64,000 bases of DNA. Origin: Scolanthus callimorphus (Eukaryota; Cnidaria; Anthozoa; Actiniaria; Edwardsiidae). The DNA lies in contig CM066917.1 in the NCBI GenBank assembly GCA_033964015.1, forward strand, positions 28,905,951 to 28,969,950, in the 5' to 3' direction. Position numbers and translations under genes: made by a program. The notes under the pieces were generated by a model. It made no database searches. It was not told the DNA's origin and was given only the letters and a program-made list of their open reading frames with translations. Each line of letters starts with the position of its first letter. Position 1 is the first letter of the stretch. Shown here piece after piece: positions 13,001 to 22,942 of this stretch.

Positions 13001-13608
13001 GCTCCTCATCATCCTATCCGGGTTGCCGTTTTACTTCTACTTCAAGTCGCGCTTTGTTCCAAAGTGGTTCAGAAAGTGGTTCGGTAAGTTCTTTTGAACT
13101 GTTTCTCAAACTCGATGTAACTATGGAACGAAGGTTTTTGATTGGCTGAACGCGCTTGCCTTATGACACAGGAAGACCACAATTCATATTTGGCAGTCCC
13201 CCCCCCCCCCTCCTCGTCTAGTGTCAACGTGTGGGGGAACCCCCCCACCACCACCACCACCACCCGCAACACTAACACCACCAGCAAAACAAAGGATGAC
13301 CAAGGCTTGCCCCCCAGACAAATATTTCTAAATACGGCCTTGGTTCGCAGCATTCTAATAAGTTCAATTGATTTGATCGAACATCAGTTTTCAACTTCAG
13401 TTATCCTTCTCCGTTTATCCATCTATTCGTCTGTTCATGTTAAGTTTATTTTCGATTTTCAAACCGACTTTTTTGCCTGCCAGTTTGCATTTTTCAGACA
13501 GCTATTTCTCATGTATTTCCTTCTTTTCGTAACTTTTCTTATCTTTCCTTGCTAGAATCGTTCACATACGGATCCCAGAAGCTCTTTGACATCGCACTGA
13601 CGGAATAA
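4007..13608 (+). CDS. SLC7 light-chain amino acid transporter (b0,+AT / y+LAT-like), 10 exons
   Basis: Coding exons 4007-4520, 7649-7774, 8170-8269, 8963-9007, 9543-9666, 10149-10252, 11162-11258, 12103-12258, 12909-13083 and 13556-13608 join in frame into 497 aa, a normal length for the family. Every intron is GT-AG. The product is a 12-helix plasma-membrane amino acid exchanger of the APC superfamily. Visible hallmarks are an acidic 40-residue N-terminus, the substrate-binding GSGIF motif in helix 1 (residues 57-61), GLWAYDGW in helix 6 (about 240-247) and [12 protein letters not shown] near helix 11. Cys156 in FFPTCKPPE sits where family members form the disulphide to the SLC3 heavy chain (rBAT or 4F2hc), so a heterodimer is likely. 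Which of b0,+AT or y+LAT it matches best cannot be settled by eye. The 5' regions of exons 8 and 9 are tandemly copied in the preceding introns. Confidence 0.93.
6315..7357. mobile_element. Inverted-repeat element (about 1.04 kb) in SLC7 intron 1, 9-bp target duplication
   Basis: The terminal inverted repeats are about 90 bp, starting TAGTCTCCTACGCA and ending TGCGTAGGAGACTA. The perfect 9-bp duplication actatagtg flanks it (6306-6314, 7358-7366). The arms contain GTCACGCAACG, also seen in the foldback at 50158-50255. There is no transposase ORF. A (GTT)n microsatellite lies inside near 6671-6693. Mutator-like by target size. Confidence 0.85.
7795..8005. mobile_element. Short inverted-repeat element in SLC7 intron 2
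   Basis: Ends TGTGTGGTTCCAGAAAATATC and GATATTTTCTGGAACCACACA form an inverted pair around C- and G-rich stretches. It begins about 20 bases after the exon 2 donor. A related partial copy sits just after SLC47 exon 2 (39137-39250). No clear target duplication is seen. Confidence 0.75.
9165..9262. mobile_element. Small TTAA-flanked inverted-repeat element in SLC7 intron 4
   Basis: AAAGGCCCATCACCA near 9167 pairs with TGGTGATGGGCCTTT, both within TTAA. The length is 98 bp. A second, more decayed TTAA-bounded pair with GGTG/CACC ends lies at 9337-9394. The target resembles that of piggyBac or Kolobok elements; the assignment is inference. Confidence 0.6.
10817..10950. repeat. Near-perfect palindrome (foldback) in SLC7 intron 6
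   Basis: Arms beginning TAGCCTGCTAGCCGG and ending CCGGCTAGCAGGCTA are almost identical over about 60 bases each. The inner hairpin is GCGCGCGGGATTC / GAATCCCGCGCGC. The flanks share an acaccca-like direct repeat, so it is probably an inserted foldback element. Confidence 0.8.
11288..12102. repeat. Tandem copies of the SLC7 exon 8 acceptor region, interrupted
   Basis: The acceptor tract TTTCGTTTTTG...CTAG|AGCACTA occurs three times: near 11290, near 11368 and at the real exon 8 boundary (12083-12110). The repeat unit is about 78 bp. Copy 2 is split after AGCACTAT by roughly 640 bp of inserted material (about 11396-12040). Reading on from copy 1 meets a TAG in frame, so only the last acceptor gives a useful exon. 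Confidence 0.8.
11584..11755. mobile_element. Inverted-repeat element, family C
   Basis: Ends ATAGAGCAGATTTCGTATGA and TCATACGAAATCTGCTCTAT enclose GC-rich TACCGCGAC-type repeats. Relatives are at 21592-21768 and 29670-30686. A neighbouring inverted pair, ATAATTACTCAA / TTGAGTAATTAT (about 11457-11577), ends directly before it. Both lie inside the block that splits the duplicated exon 8 acceptor. Confidence 0.75.
12685..12908. repeat. Tandem partial copies of SLC7 exon 9 5' region
   Basis: Two extra copies of the exon 9 start precede the real exon. Copy B begins at 12792 behind its own intact AG acceptor and is offset by exactly 117 bp (39 codons). Copy A, near 12685, is shorter and lacks the GTACC start. 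Copy B stays open in frame into exon 9, so use of its acceptor would insert 39 residues rather than truncate the protein. Confidence 0.85.
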
Positions 13609-13828
13609 CTGCACTAGATGACTAGAGGAACTAATAACGTAAGAGAACAAAAATGAGTCAAACGTGCTATAGAGCAGCTCACACGGAGGCAAAATAGTGA
13701 GAATTAGAAAAGTTGTTTTAATGACTGCTAAAAAACCAGGACAACATTTCCACATGAAATGGAATATTATTTTTGTGCGTACTTTAACGTACCTACTTGT
13801 GTCCTCTTTGAGGAGATTGAAAAAGATA

Positions 13829-14780
13829 AGGGACCGTTCATTTTTTATCAGGGAGGGGGGGCTGGTGGAAATGAGGGGAGACCCTGTATTTTTTTGGGTG
13901 CCCCCCCCCCCCTTTCATGTCCGTATTTTTTTAGGTGGCCCCCCAAAATCCAATGTATTTTTTCTGGTGCCCCCCCCCCTTATAAATGCTTGCCCTGTAA
14001 GATAGACTCTTGCCTAAGTGATGCAGTCTCATTCTTCTTAACGTTTTTCTTACTTCCGTCAAAGCTAAGGAACCGATCCCCCCTCAGAACTATTAAACGT
14101 TTTCGTGACACCCACCTCAGGTCCCCTATTTGACCTAGTAGAAGACATTTTACATAAAGAGGGGGTCACATAATCTTTGCGCGCCAAGCGCGCCCAACTT
14201 TTGATAACCGCATTTCATCAAGCCTCAGAAAAAGGGTAGATGGTTTTTTGTGTATAGTAAGCAAAGCCTGTCAGGAGCCCAGGAAATACGCTAATTATAT
14301 AGGTTAGATGAAAGCTCCTAGTGAAGGGCTCCTGAGCCTTTAGTTAATATTTTTCATGCGATCCGCAAATGAAGAAATTATTATAACTAAACGTTGAACT
14401 CACGCTTCCCTAAGGTGTGTTCTTTCAAACATAGAGACTGCCCGGCTGGCCTATCAGTGCATATTATATGTTAAATTCTGCATGCGCATGAAGCGCACCG
14501 AAATTTTTATTAAGTATTGAGTGAAATTAGAAACATAATATAAGCGAGTTGAAACATGTAACAAACATATTGCATGCTGTAAAAATACAAACTTTTCGTT
14601 TCCTCCCTGTGTTATGTGCTTGTATTTTTTTGGGTGACCCCCCCCCCCCCCCCCCTTTAGTGGCGTATTTTTTTGGGTGACCCCCCCTTTGAGGCCGTAT
14701 TTTTTTGGGTGACCCCCCCCCCCCCCCCCCCCCCTCATTTCCACCAGCCCCCTCTCCCTGATAAAAAATGAACGGTCCCT
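13829..14780. mobile_element. Inverted-repeat element with C/G-tract arms
   Basis: AGGGACCGTTCATTTTTTATC at the left pairs with its complement at the right. Both are followed inward by GGGAGGGGG and GGTGGAAATGAGGGG, then tandem units containing TATTTTTTTGGGTG plus poly-C. The GGGACCG terminus resembles that of the repeat copies at 1-1511 and 54647-55460. ORFs within read the low-complexity tracts. Confidence 0.7.
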
Positions 14781-14955
14781 AAGTTATTTCCTTGGATATT
14801 TCATATTTATTTCAATTTTTAATATATCTCGGAGGTACCTTGCCTCACCTCTCTCGGGGGAGGTAATAATACGAATTTTACATTTTACATGTTAGTATCT
14901 ATATTTTATGTCATAATGCTTCGTTGTACTTGGTAGAATGTCGTCAGTTAGAGCA

Positions 14956-15246
14956 TAGTTTATAGAGGGGAATGGTTAGGAAACCTGATACCCTACTATT
15001 GTACTATCTCTTTGTTCACTTTTTCAGAGGAATCCTTTTGTCTGAGCAGGGTCACGGTACATAAGTACCAAAATTCAACCAGTAAGATTCAATGTACAAC
15101 CAGACATTCATATTAGATTAGGGTGAAACAAAAGATTGTGCAGGGTCAATATCACGTGATAGCCCCTCTCGACATCCAGCCCACGCTATTGTGTCGACCC
15201 TTTGAAGTTTACCGGGCTTCCTAACCATTCCACTCCATTAACTATG
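14956..15246. mobile_element. Short inverted-repeat element, 9-bp target duplication
   Basis: GGGAATGGTTAGGAAACC and its near-complement GGCTTCCTAACCATTCCA mark the ends. The perfect 9-bp repeat gttagagca flanks the element (14947-14955 and 15247-15255). It is 291 bp and non-coding. Confidence 0.75.
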
Positions 15247-15588
15247 GTTAGAGCAAGACCAAATACACCTAGCCAATCACGAATGAGAGAAAATACAAGT
15301 TGCTGTTGAATGGTTTCCAAGTCAGCCAATCACAAGCCAAGTAAAAACACTATCACGCGGTGAGCACGTGGTCGGCTTCTTTGTAAGCCAAGCCATGTTA
15401 AAACACTATCACGCGGTGAGCGCTGAGCAATACGATTGGTTGATAGAAATTAGCGACCAATAAGAATGCAAAGTTCCCTGCGAGCAGAGGCTACTTTTAT
15501 CTCCCTGCATTTTCTTTTACTTTTAGTGTTTTCTTGTATTTTTACTGATTACGCAAAAGTAGCCTCTCGAGGTTAGTCCCAATTCAAT

Positions 15589-15659
15589 CAGTCTCGTACC
15601 CAGAGCTCCCGCGAGGTGACGAGCCGGGGAGCTCTGGGTTCGAGAATGCCAATTCAATA
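15589..15659. mobile_element. Internally deleted MITE family A copy, 71 bp
   Basis: Only the two ends of family A remain (GTCTCGTACCCAGAGCTCC and GGAGCTCTGGGTTCGAGAATG), joined by a short GC-rich bridge. It is still bracketed by the 9-bp duplication caattcaat (15580-15588, 15660-15668), so the deletion was internal to an inserted copy or the element moved in this minimal form. Confidence 0.8.
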
Positions 15660-16787
15660 GCCCATACATTAGCAGGCGCATGCGCGGACAATAGGTCTTT
15701 GGATAAGATTGGTCATGCTGTGGTATTCAAATAGAAGACAAACACGCAAGTGGTAACACTCTAGCTTGACCATGGAATCATTCCACCTAAAAATCCACTC
15801 CGAGTCGATATCCGAGCAATGTTTAGCAATGTTTTTCTTCAAAACAACGGTACTTTATAAGTATCCAGGATTTTCGACTGCCGATATCTCGCGAAATAGT
15901 TGGTGAATCGTGGTAAAAACCCTACCGCTGTGCTCTACATGAAGAGAACAACCCATTTCTGCAATATTTGTGCTTCGAGAAAATAACCACTGGATACTTA
16001 TTGGTTTGGTAGTACCCGATACCCCACCACCTTATTCGCCATCCCTGATACCAATCGAGTACCGTTGGTTTGACCTCTTCCCTTAACTCTTTCTTTCTTA
16101 AAGAAGGAAAGAATCAGAGAAAGGATTTGCCAACTAATTTTCTAGAAATGCTGCAAACGAATATTTCAATGACGGGTGACGTGGTATCCTGATATCCTTC
16201 ACAGGTGACCAATAAGCGAGCGTGTTAGAAAAGTCCAATGTGATTTAATGTATTATGCACTACGGTCATTACATCGTTTACTCAATACAATACATTTATA
16301 ATGAAGCTCGGGGTGGTGGGTTGCCAATGTGATTTCCAATGTAACTCGAACGTACTCGAGTTGAACTGAACTAGTTAAAGATGGTTAATCATATTTACGC
16401 GATGGCAACGGCCGTCCCATTACCTTTCCGAATAATGGCAATAGCTGATCTGAAAGGCAATGACCGTTTACAAAAGACATCTGGCGTACATTAAAAGAGA
16501 CTGCAATAATATTAACTTTGCTGTTTCATGAGCTCGCCGCCCACAAGGAGACTTTAAACTAGGATGATTATAGTATAGAAGAATTAAATTAAATTAAATG
16601 AAGTCGAGTTGAAGAATGATGGGTGTTTTAGTTGTTTTTTAGTTTTTAATTTGTGATTTTGCAATTCGAGGTTCTTGGGCAATTATATGCACATCTCTGT
16701 GCATAAATTGTACTATACTTCCAGTAAAACCGTATGGTATCTCTGTTATGTCGAAATTGAGGACGAGATATCATACGATTTAAGTAT

Positions 16788-16921
16788 ATTCAAAGTCTTC
16801 AGTCGGTAGATCCCGCCGAAAATAGCTGTCAAAAAGGCGATATCGCCCTTGACTTTTTTCGTGCGATATCGCTTTTTTCGTGATATTTTCTTAGCGGAAT
16901 CTAGCCTCCTAAAGCTTTGAA
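16788..16921. repeat. Imperfect inverted repeat
   Basis: ATTCAAAGTCTTCAGTCGG... pairs with ...CTCCTAAAGCTTTGAAT around a central GGCGATATCGC / GCGATATCGC pair. A further inverted pair, AATATTCCCCGA / TCGGGGAATATT, lies at about 17020-17095. Both are non-coding. Confidence 0.55.
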
Positions 16922-17313
16922 TAATCCTTTTGATGGTGGAGCAACTTTAACCCATGCTCACTCCAACCGAGCGCGCGCTCTTATGGCTAAATAAAGGTCA
17001 CGTGGTGAAATACAAATCAAATATTCCCCGAACAGTCAATTTCGAAAAATTATTGACTGGTTAGGGAATAAATATTGACTGATCGGGGAATATTGCTTTC
17101 GCGCGTCGCGTTTGAGAGCGGGCCAAAAAAAAGTTTATTGTAAACACGCGAGTCTTTTTAAAAACCTTTGCTAATGCAAGAAAATTGTGTTGTTTTAGGA
17201 GTGTTTTCCCTTTACATGATGTAGTCGCGCGCAAACTTTGTAACTTCTCTTTTCATTCTTGAAATACATTTGTTTTGACTTAATAATTGCAGTAAATTTT
17301 CTGCTATATAACA

Positions 17314-17432
17314 AAACACTTACTGACTACTCCCTCGGGAAACACCAGTTTCGACTTCGTCTCGGGAAACATCGAGATTCTCGGGAAACAAAACTAATGT
17401 TTCCCTCGGGAGCAGTCATTAAGTGTATAATA
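17314..17432. repeat. Short foldback element
   Basis: AACACTTACTGACTACTCCC near 17314 pairs with GGGAGCAGTCATTAAGTGT near 17414. TCGGGAAACA motifs repeat between the arms. Non-coding. Confidence 0.6.
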
Positions 17433-19229
17433 TCGCCACTATACATTGGGACCTCTTACATCTTAATTCGGTTTTTCGCGTTTGGGTTTGAATTTTTTTT
17501 TCTCTCTACCGCCAGTCAAACCATCTAAGCCAATCAGGTTCTTGCTCGTGTTTCACCTAATGCAGACAACTGGCTTCCGTCGCGACGAAAAATCCCTGAT
17601 TGGTGCCAGCGGAAGCCTCTTCCTTTGTTGTTGTGGACTCAACCCCAAATCGAACCTTGTATTGAAAATCCCCCCCTATCTTCACAGCGTTTTTGACTAT
17701 AATAGAGGCATGAAGGCCGTTATTGATTTTTTTTTTGTATATTTTAACGTAAATAAAAAAAAACTGATGGATTTCGCAGTCTCCGCCGCCATATTGTGTA
17801 GGCTATATAAACCGGGCCCAGACGAGTTGTATTGTTATTATTGGCATAGGTTATTTATTTATTTATCATTTTTAATTGATTTTAAAATGTTATGTAGTGT
17901 AGGCCTTATATTTTAGGATACGACTTCTCTCTAAAATAAAGAATCGAGTACTACAATGCTTGGTTTATCAGTAGCATGATTACCAGTTTGTCTTGAGTGC
18001 GAAAAGTGACTTTTGAAAATCAGTGTTCAATTCGCTTGATTTTTAAAAAGCTGATTAAAACCAGTAAGGAAAGAAAAACAAGTTAAGGTAATTCACATTA
18101 TGACGTTATTCTTGCGGTTGCCTGTTTATGAAATATTTAATATTCACAAGTAGGTGCGTTAAAAAGCCGAATTTCATAATTCTGCTAACTCCCACTTTAC
18201 ATTTTTGATCGCCAAACACCGTTTTGGCTTCCGTCAATCAAACCTTTTACATAAGATAGGCGCATTGCTTTTTTTTTCGAGAGTTTCGTTTGCATTTTAT
18301 GGTGGGAAATTTGGTTTTGAAGCCTAGATAGGCCTTATTTGTTGAAAAAAAAAACTGTCAAAGGCTGCGTGAAATCACCCAGAGCTGTTCACTTGTTTGA
18401 TTAACACGGAAGCCAAACTGCGGCTTGTTAGTTGGCGTAGAGTTCTCAGAATTATGAAAATTACAGTCCCCAACCACGGGTTCCTGAAGACTGCGATTTC
18501 CATCAGAAGCTGTGTAAACTTCTATTTAAATTATTCTGTTTCACAAGGACAGCTGATATGTCATGTCAATCGATAGCTTTGAAATTTCGAGAGAAATTAT
18601 TCAAACTGAGGGTAAACTGTTGACTTTTGTTGCTTTTGAAGTCGCGGGTTTTTCCGCCATTAGATATTGAAATTAAAATTGGCCGTGCTTCATCTCGTTG
18701 ACATGAAAAATCAATAAGTATTGAACGGTTACTAAGGAGAGCAATTATTAATGTGGTATTCAAGTCGTCATTCGAGTGTGAACGACTGAGAAGAATTGAA
18801 CATTAAAACTAGTGCTCAGTTGCAGTAATGAACACTTGCAAAACGAGGACTGAATGGACTGAGAAAGTTAATCGATTTTCTTAATTGAAAAACAAGGCTG
18901 AAGATAACGAGGGTTTTGCAAAAGGAATCACGGCAAAAAAGAAATCGCGGAGTTGAAGTATCAGAAGTGACTAAAATTTGTTGGCGAAGCAAGCAAAGTG
19001 GTTGTTTACAGCACTCTTATATGGGATAAAGTGAAATCAATCGAATGGTGCTTTCAGTGGCTAAATTTTTGGTATCATTTGTACAGCTTTGGCTTCAAGT
19101 AAAGGCAGCGTTTTTACAACAGCCCAAGAAGCCTTTTATCAACTAATAAACAGGAAAAAGGTTTTGCAAAAGAATTCATGGCGAGTTTATTGTGACAAAT
19201 CCTCGGTTCTTCAGGAGAAATAGGTGAAA

Positions 19230-20204
19230 ATGCAAGTCAACATTTCAAATAAATCCAACGAAAATCTGTCCCGTTCTGTGGGCGTGGGAGCAGTGGTAGT
19301 GATAATTTCTGTGGTTATTGTACTCGAGAGCGTGGCAATCGTCTTAACTAACTCCCTGATATCGGTTGCATTTTACCGCCGCCTTTCCTTACGGACTCCG
19401 TCCAATATGATATTACTGAGTCTATCGTGGGCGGACATTTTAATTGCGCCATTACTACTTGCACAGTTTGCTCAAATACAAATACGAGACAGTCATCAAC
19501 GGGAAATAGCGTGTTCACGAATCAGTCAACTCAACTTTGCTATCATAGCAATCATCTTGGCGCATCTAGCCTTGATAAGCCTTGAGCGCGCATGCGCTAT
19601 TCATTATGCTTTGAGATATCATTCGCTCGTCACCCTAGCTAGAATGCGCAATGCTCTCTTGTGCTTGTGGGGTATTTGTATCCTGAACACTATCGTAATC
19701 CCGAATACTTTGATGCTAGGAAAGAAATTTGCAGAGTATAACAGTCTAACTCGCATTTTAGTTCCATGTGGGACTCATGATTTCAACATCCAAGACCTCA
19801 AGTGGTCATACTCCCTACAGGTCTTCGCCTATTTTTCATTCATTTTCCACTGCATATGCCCCTGTTTACTGGTCCTTATTTGTTATATGTACATTTTTCG
19901 TGTGGCGTGGCATCAGAGGAGAACCATATTCATATTCTATTCTCAGATACATTCACGACGCATGCGTGATATGAAAGCTGCCAGGACCATAGCCATCGTG
20001 ATTGGTTTATTCGTGTTGTCGTTCTTCCCTCTCGTTGTAGTGGTCGGATTGCGCGTGTTTAATCCAGATGATCTAATATTCTCATATACCATACATCATG
20101 TGGTCTACTTCTTTGCCAAACTTAGTGCCCTGTGGAATCCCATTGTGTATGCCTGTAGGGTTGAAGAGTTCCGTGAGGTGTTCCGCAGTATACTCAGAAA
20201 ATAA
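19230..20204 (+). CDS. Class A GPCR, melanocortin/adenosine (MECA)-like, single exon
   Basis: An intronless 324-residue seven-helix receptor. The start is the ATG at 19230; the in-frame GTG two codons earlier is not a start. N-glycosylation sites sit at N4, N7 and N12. Visible landmarks are N41 (helix 1), LSWAD with D69 (helix 2), C95 before helix 3 paired with C180 in loop 2, E-R-A at 119-121 in place of D-R-Y, W147 (helix 4), P211 (helix 5), SFFP at 264-267 in place of CWxP, and NPIVY at 303-307. The loop-2 stretch HYALRYHSLVT (125-135) closely resembles melanocortin receptors and, less closely, adenosine receptors. It probably couples to G proteins at the plasma membrane; the ligand is unknown. 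True melanocortin receptors are a vertebrate group, so this is better called MECA-like. A short basic tail follows helix 8. Confidence 0.9.
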   Translation: MQVNISNKSNENLSRSVGVGAVVVIISVVIVLESVAIVLTNSLISVAFYRRLSLRTPSNMILLSLSWADILIAPLLLAQFAQIQIRDSHQREIACSRISQLNFAIIAIILAHLALISLERACAIHYALRYHSLVTLARMRNALLCLWGICILNTIVIPNTLMLGKKFAEYNSLTRILVPCGTHDFNIQDLKWSYSLQVFAYFSFIFHCICPCLLVLICYMYIFRVAWHQRRTIFIFYSQIHSRRMRDMKAARTIAIVIGLFVLSFFPLVVVVGLRVFNPDDLIFSYTIHHVVYFFAKLSALWNPIVYACRVEEFREVFRSILRK

Positions 20205-20284
20205 TGCACAATTACAGTATTATGAAAGATGGCCAGATAAAATACGACGGTTATACACCTATTTCAGACGGGTTGCACCGTCAT

Positions 20285-21125
20285 TTAAGGTGGCCCGCGC
20301 CTGTTTCACTGGAAAAATATACTAACATTTAATCGCCGGCTTTTTCCAGTAAAAGCGCTCCGATTGCTAATATTTTTGGCTGCTAGAATAGTGGATTACT
20401 AGAGATTATACTGCAGGGAAATTATAATATATATTTGGTTCCTAATTTCTCCGAACCGATTGTTTCTCGTTTGCTGCCACTTGGTAAGTCGCTTAAACAT
20501 TCATTGTTCTTCTTCATTATTTGAAAAAGACGGTAAAAAATCGGTTAGAAGTTTTATGTATGACCAATTTGTTAAATTCTTTGTTTATGAACTTTACACA
20601 CAGGATAAATCGCAAAATTATACTAGAGTCAGCTCTGAGAGCGTCCGTCCTGTCTTCTTGGTTCTTGCACTGAAGTTTCCTTGGATACTGAAATGTTTGT
20701 CATTACAGGTAAGATTAGGCTCGCAATTCAGTTGCCGTCGTGCTACTCGAGTCTTAAGTATCTTGAGGCGTATAAGCTAAACAATTTTAGTCGACCTCAT
20801 CAAACAATTTCCATGAGGTCAATTGTAATATACAACTACAAATACAAACTAGAATACTTAAGTACTTTATTGAGCCTACTTAAAAGAAAATTTCTCTCGT
20901 CTTTCTGTTAAGGAAAACTTTTGTTGCTATATGTCTACCTTCAGGAAATTGATTATTTTGTGTAATCTGTGTAACTTTTCTATTATAATTTCCCTGCAGT
21001 ATAATCTCTAGTAATCCACTATTCTAGCAGCCAAAAATATTAGCAATCGGAGCGCTTTTACTGGAAAAAGCCGGCGATTAAATGTTAGTATATTTTTCCA
21101 GTGAAACAGGCGCGGGCCACCTTAA
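20285..21125. mobile_element. TTAA-flanked element with about 140-bp inverted repeats
   Basis: TTAAGGTGGCCCGCGCC at the left and GGCGCGGGCCACCTTAA at the right begin inverted arms of about 140 bp, almost identical through TGCAGGGAAATTATAAT. TTAA flanks both ends (20285-20288, 21122-21125). The element lies about 80 bases 3' of the GPCR stop codon, so it may supply the 3' end of that transcript. No transposase is visible. Confidence 0.85.
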
Positions 21126-21591
21126 GGGTTTGAAAACACTGTTTTAGTGACTAAATGGGCCAAACAGACGACTGCAGTCACTTGGCATACAGCCAGTTTC
21201 GTATATTTGCTTTTTCTGCTGAATTTCTAAGTAAATTCATACCACGTTGGTCCGCTTTTTCTAGATTAGCACCCTCCCCCCCCCAAAAAAAAAAATCCCT
21301 GGCTACGGGCCTGTTTCATGAGAGCAAATAGTTATGCCAAAACAGAATCATGGTCTCTGGTTTTTAGGATAAATAGCCATCCTTTTATCTACCTGCTTAT
21401 GCCAAATGATTCTACAATACATCGCAAGAATTGTGTACTTCTTAGTTTCTCACATGATGCACCGCGGGCTACAACAGACAGATCATAGTGCAATGTTTTC
21501 TGAAATAGATGTACACTTATCTGTTAGCAGATGCCTGATCTTTTAGGACCGGAAAGAGGCCTCTGCTTGCAGGGTAGTGTATACTCTGTTC

Positions 21592-21768
21592 ATAGAGCAG
21601 ATTTCGCATGACTGTGAAAAGTGCCGTGACACGGCGCGGTACTGTCGCGGTGGTGGCACGGAACGTGGCCTGCTGTATATTCCGAATGAAATCCCTAGTC
21701 GCGGTACGGTCGCGGCGCGGCACAACTCTTTCGCGGTACTTTTCACAGTCATGCGAAATCTGCTCTAT
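21592..21768. mobile_element. Inverted-repeat element, family C
   Basis: ATAGAGCAGATTTCGCATGA and TCATGCGAAATCTGCTCTAT form the ends, with CGGTACTGTCGCGG-type repeats inside. It matches the copy in SLC7 intron 7. Confidence 0.8.
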
Positions 21769-22541
21769 CTCGAAAAGTGCAAGATATAAGATGCCTTTGA
21801 TGGGGCGTAAATCCCACTAAAAATATCGAGCGAGTGAGAAATCTATCAAGTATCCGCAGTACCAGAAAAGAAAATATATAAAAGACTCTGAAAACAAATT
21901 GTACTGGCAAAGGTCAATAAAAAATCGAGCGCCTGTCTGAAAGTCACCCAAACCAGACAAAATGTAAACGGTCTCTCCGTCCTGAAACGAGACTGTTTTG
22001 GAGCTGGGGTTGGGGGTCAAAAACTACCCCCAAAAATACGCCCCTAAAGTGGGGGTCACCAAAAAAATACAGGCACATACCAAGGGATCGGAGGGAACGA
22101 AAACTTTGTATGTTTTATAGCATGCTGTAGGCAAGAAAATACACAGTGCAACTACAAACTCAATGTCTATTCTAAAGGCTTGGTATTACAGTATGGCACT
22201 TTTTATATGTACACTCACTTTTGTATCAACTAAGAGGGCTGGAACCCCATCAATTCCTATTGGGTTCCCCCCGTTCCCGCCAGTCAAACTCTCTGAGCCA
22301 ATCAGTCCTAGCCGTGTTTCGCCGTCACACTGCAGTTAACTGGGTTCCGTTGCGATGACAACCAGATAAATGTCGTGACGGAAGCCAGTCGAATGCACTA
22401 GGCTAAAAAAAAACTGATCATCCAGCGGACTCCAAAACGTCGTAGTCCTAATGCCCATGTTTCGTGCGCTGGGTACTCCACAACCCTTGAATAGATAGAC
22501 AAGTGTTTCCGGAACTACTCCACGGAATCACTGTAGGCGAG

Positions 22542-22933
22542 GCGCATTTCCCTTTCGTAAACGGTCGTTGCCATTTGGACGACACTTAGAAAATTTTCAC
22601 GTTTTATTTTTGATATGTCTCAGTCAAGGTAAAAGGAAAAAATCTTGTATAAATTCTACCCTGTTTAGAACCCTAACCCTAACGGTAACCCAATTACTAA
22701 CCCAAACCCTAACCAGTACGCTACGAGTGAATTCGCTGGGTTGTAAGTGCTTTTTAATTGGATTTGTACTATCTTTCATTAGCATCTATAGAACGAAGCT
22801 ATATATATGATAATTACTAACTGTCCCAAGGGATCAGAAATGGCAACGACCTTTCTGAAAAGGCATCGACCGTTCACAGAAATGGCAACGACCGTTCTAA
22901 AAGGCAACGACCGTTTACGAAAGGGAAATGCGC
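22542..22933. mobile_element. Inverted-repeat element, imperfect 9-bp target duplication
   Basis: GCGCATTTCCCTTTCGTAAA and its exact complement at 22914-22933 are the outer part of about 32-bp arms ending in GGTCGTTGCC. Flanking 9-mers gtaggcgag (22533-22541) and gtaggtgag (22934-22942) differ at one base. AACGACCGTT is repeated near the right arm. A short CCCTAACCC-like patch lies inside. Confidence 0.75.
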
Positions 22934-22942
22934 GTAGGTGAG

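Larger units (their letters stand above)
15669..19229. other. Gene-free interval between SLC7 and the GPCR gene
   Basis: Several hairpin-forming stretches are visible (listed separately) together with AT-rich sequence. Just upstream, near 15335-15425, a stretch containing AACACTATCACGCGGTGAGC occurs twice in tandem. The ORFs at 17259-17528 and 17482-17916 match no family I know. A promoter for the downstream receptor cannot be pinned down. Confidence 0.6.

Noticed and set aside
13142..13555. 137-residue ORF after SLC7 exon 9
   Set aside because: It begins with poly-Pro/Ser/Thr from C-rich repeats and runs through the intron to the exon 10 acceptor; no homology recognised.
17259..17916. ORFs of 89 and 144 residues in the intergenic region
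   Set aside because: They overlap hairpin repeats and AT-rich tracts and show no family motif.
19224..19229. GTG two codons before the receptor ATG as a start
   Set aside because: Eukaryotic initiation normally uses ATG; the ATG at 19230 is in the same frame and gives a complete receptor.
22673..22715. Telomeric CCCTAA-like repeat
   Set aside because: Only a few imperfect units, inside a transposon flanked by target duplications; not a chromosome end.
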